Assembly: GCA_037577475.1 (NCBI GenBank) | Contig: CM075194.1 | Location: 26,236,826 to 26,300,825, forward strand | DNA: 64,000 nucleotides | DNA from: Chaunax sp. Z400 | Taxonomy: Eukaryota; Chordata; Actinopteri; Lophiiformes; Chaunacidae | Direction: 5' to 3' | In this document: piece after piece, positions 63,036-64,000 of the stretch | How positions within the stretch are numbered: position 1 is the first letter of the stretch | How the letters are laid out: every line of letters starts with the position of its first letter | Program-made: the position numbers and the translations under genes | Notes under the pieces: model-generated | Told to the model about the DNA's origin: nothing | What the model saw: the letters and a program-made list of their open reading frames with translations, nothing else | Databases searched by the model: none

Positions 63036-64000
63036 AATGGATCCAACAGTCAGTTTCAGTTTCTGCATCAAAGGTTATGAGGACTGAACTTTACGGGTTT
63101 ATCCTCCCAGCAATATCTAAAATACAATGAAGACCTAAAACCTAAATATCATTTGACCCAAACAAACGTGTGAAGACTGAAACGAACTTTGTCTTCCTCT
63201 CAGCCCATAAACTACAATCATGGAGTTGCAGAACCTCTTTACTTTGTCCTGTGCTGTTCAATTTACACCTTTAAATTAAATAAACTCTCTGATAGACACA
63301 GACACAATGTCCACAGTGGTGGTACACAAAATCGCTTCATGTGCTAATATATGCTGCACATCCTTTATTTTGACCACACATGCACACCTGGGCACCAGTT
63401 ATGTGCACCCCTGGTTATGCACTATTTGTCCCCAAACAGAAACAGCCAGAAACCTCAAACTGAGTGTTTTAGTCTGAGGGCTGTGTGCAACATTGAAAAG
63501 GGATAACATGAGTTTTTAGGTTGCACGGGCAACCTGCACTGCATCACTGTGAATGTTGCACAGCAACATCAGCATTATTAAATGTACCTTTATTGATCCC
63601 TCGAGGGGGAAATTCAACTTAACACAGCAGGGAAGGGAAGAGGTAGCAACATGAAGTACGAAGAATAAAAGTACAATAAAATAAATAAAAATACAGTGAG
63701 GTAGGAAGATAAGTGGAAGGACAGATGGGAAGACAGTCACATGTTTAATAAATATCAATAGCTGGCACACTATAGCTCGACCTGTTTATGCACTGTTACA
63801 TGTTTTAATCTGGTTTATTTTAAAATATTTAAATGGATTATTAAATCCTACTACTCCACTAATATTCCTCTTAATTTCCAAAAACAAATTAAAAGACAAC
63901 AGACCCACTGAAGGGAGGTGTAGGACTAATATATGAGGTCAACGCTTCATGATTTGATGATGTAATACTTTATTTGTACATATATGTTTGACTGTACTTC
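63036..64000. other. Non-coding end of window with retroposon-like tail
   Basis: No gene. ACCTTTATTGATCCCTCGAG at about 63587, then GGGGAAATTCAACTTAACAC resembles a fish retroposon 3' end read on the minus strand, extending to perhaps 63740. Confidence 0.4.

Overview
The window is genomic DNA of a teleost fish, most likely a percomorph. The species cannot be named from sequence alone. The evidence is GT-AG introns in protein-coding genes, long CA/TG microsatellites, and decayed fish-type transposons: several Tc1-like elements, a non-LTR retrotransposon resembling the L2/CR1 group, and TIR-type miniature elements.

The centrepiece is a cluster of six intact nine-exon genes encoding short homeodomain-interacting-protein-kinase (HIPK)-like serine/threonine kinases. 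One divergent member lies alone on the minus strand (4811-8753, 498 aa). Five members lie head-to-tail on the plus strand (21524-43573, 493 aa each) and are nearly identical, introns and spacers included, with a repeat period of about 4.8 kb (5.1 kb for the first unit). All six keep the catalytic residues: Gly loop, VAVK lysine, HxD, DFG and APE. They lack the long C-terminal region of classical HIPK1-3. Instead they end in an acidic linker, a basic amphipathic stretch and a CCC cluster that could anchor the protein to membrane. The activation-loop tyrosine typical of HIPKs is Thr in the array and Glu in the minus-strand gene.

Layout: 1-4000 is non-coding with one retrotransposon scrap. 4021-4640 is a retroposon tail plus a GA-rich minisatellite. 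4692-8753 is the divergent kinase gene, with a roughly 1 kb minisatellite in intron 1. 8754-21460 is a transposon-rich spacer (TIR element, Tc1-like transposase remnant, L2-like reverse transcriptase relic). 21460-43755 is the kinase array. 43756-64000 has no recognisable host gene. It holds a roughly 1 kb TG tract, three further Tc1-like remnants, inverted CA/TG arrays, an AT-rich hairpin minisatellite, and several unique AT/homeobox-site-rich stretches that look like conserved non-coding DNA of a developmental gene desert (inference).

The simplest reading is that a single-copy HIPK-like gene duplicated, diverged into two opposing lineages, and one lineage was recently amplified and homogenised by unequal crossing-over or gene conversion. 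The unusual candidate system is this lineage-specific family of short, probably membrane-targeted HIPK-like kinases.
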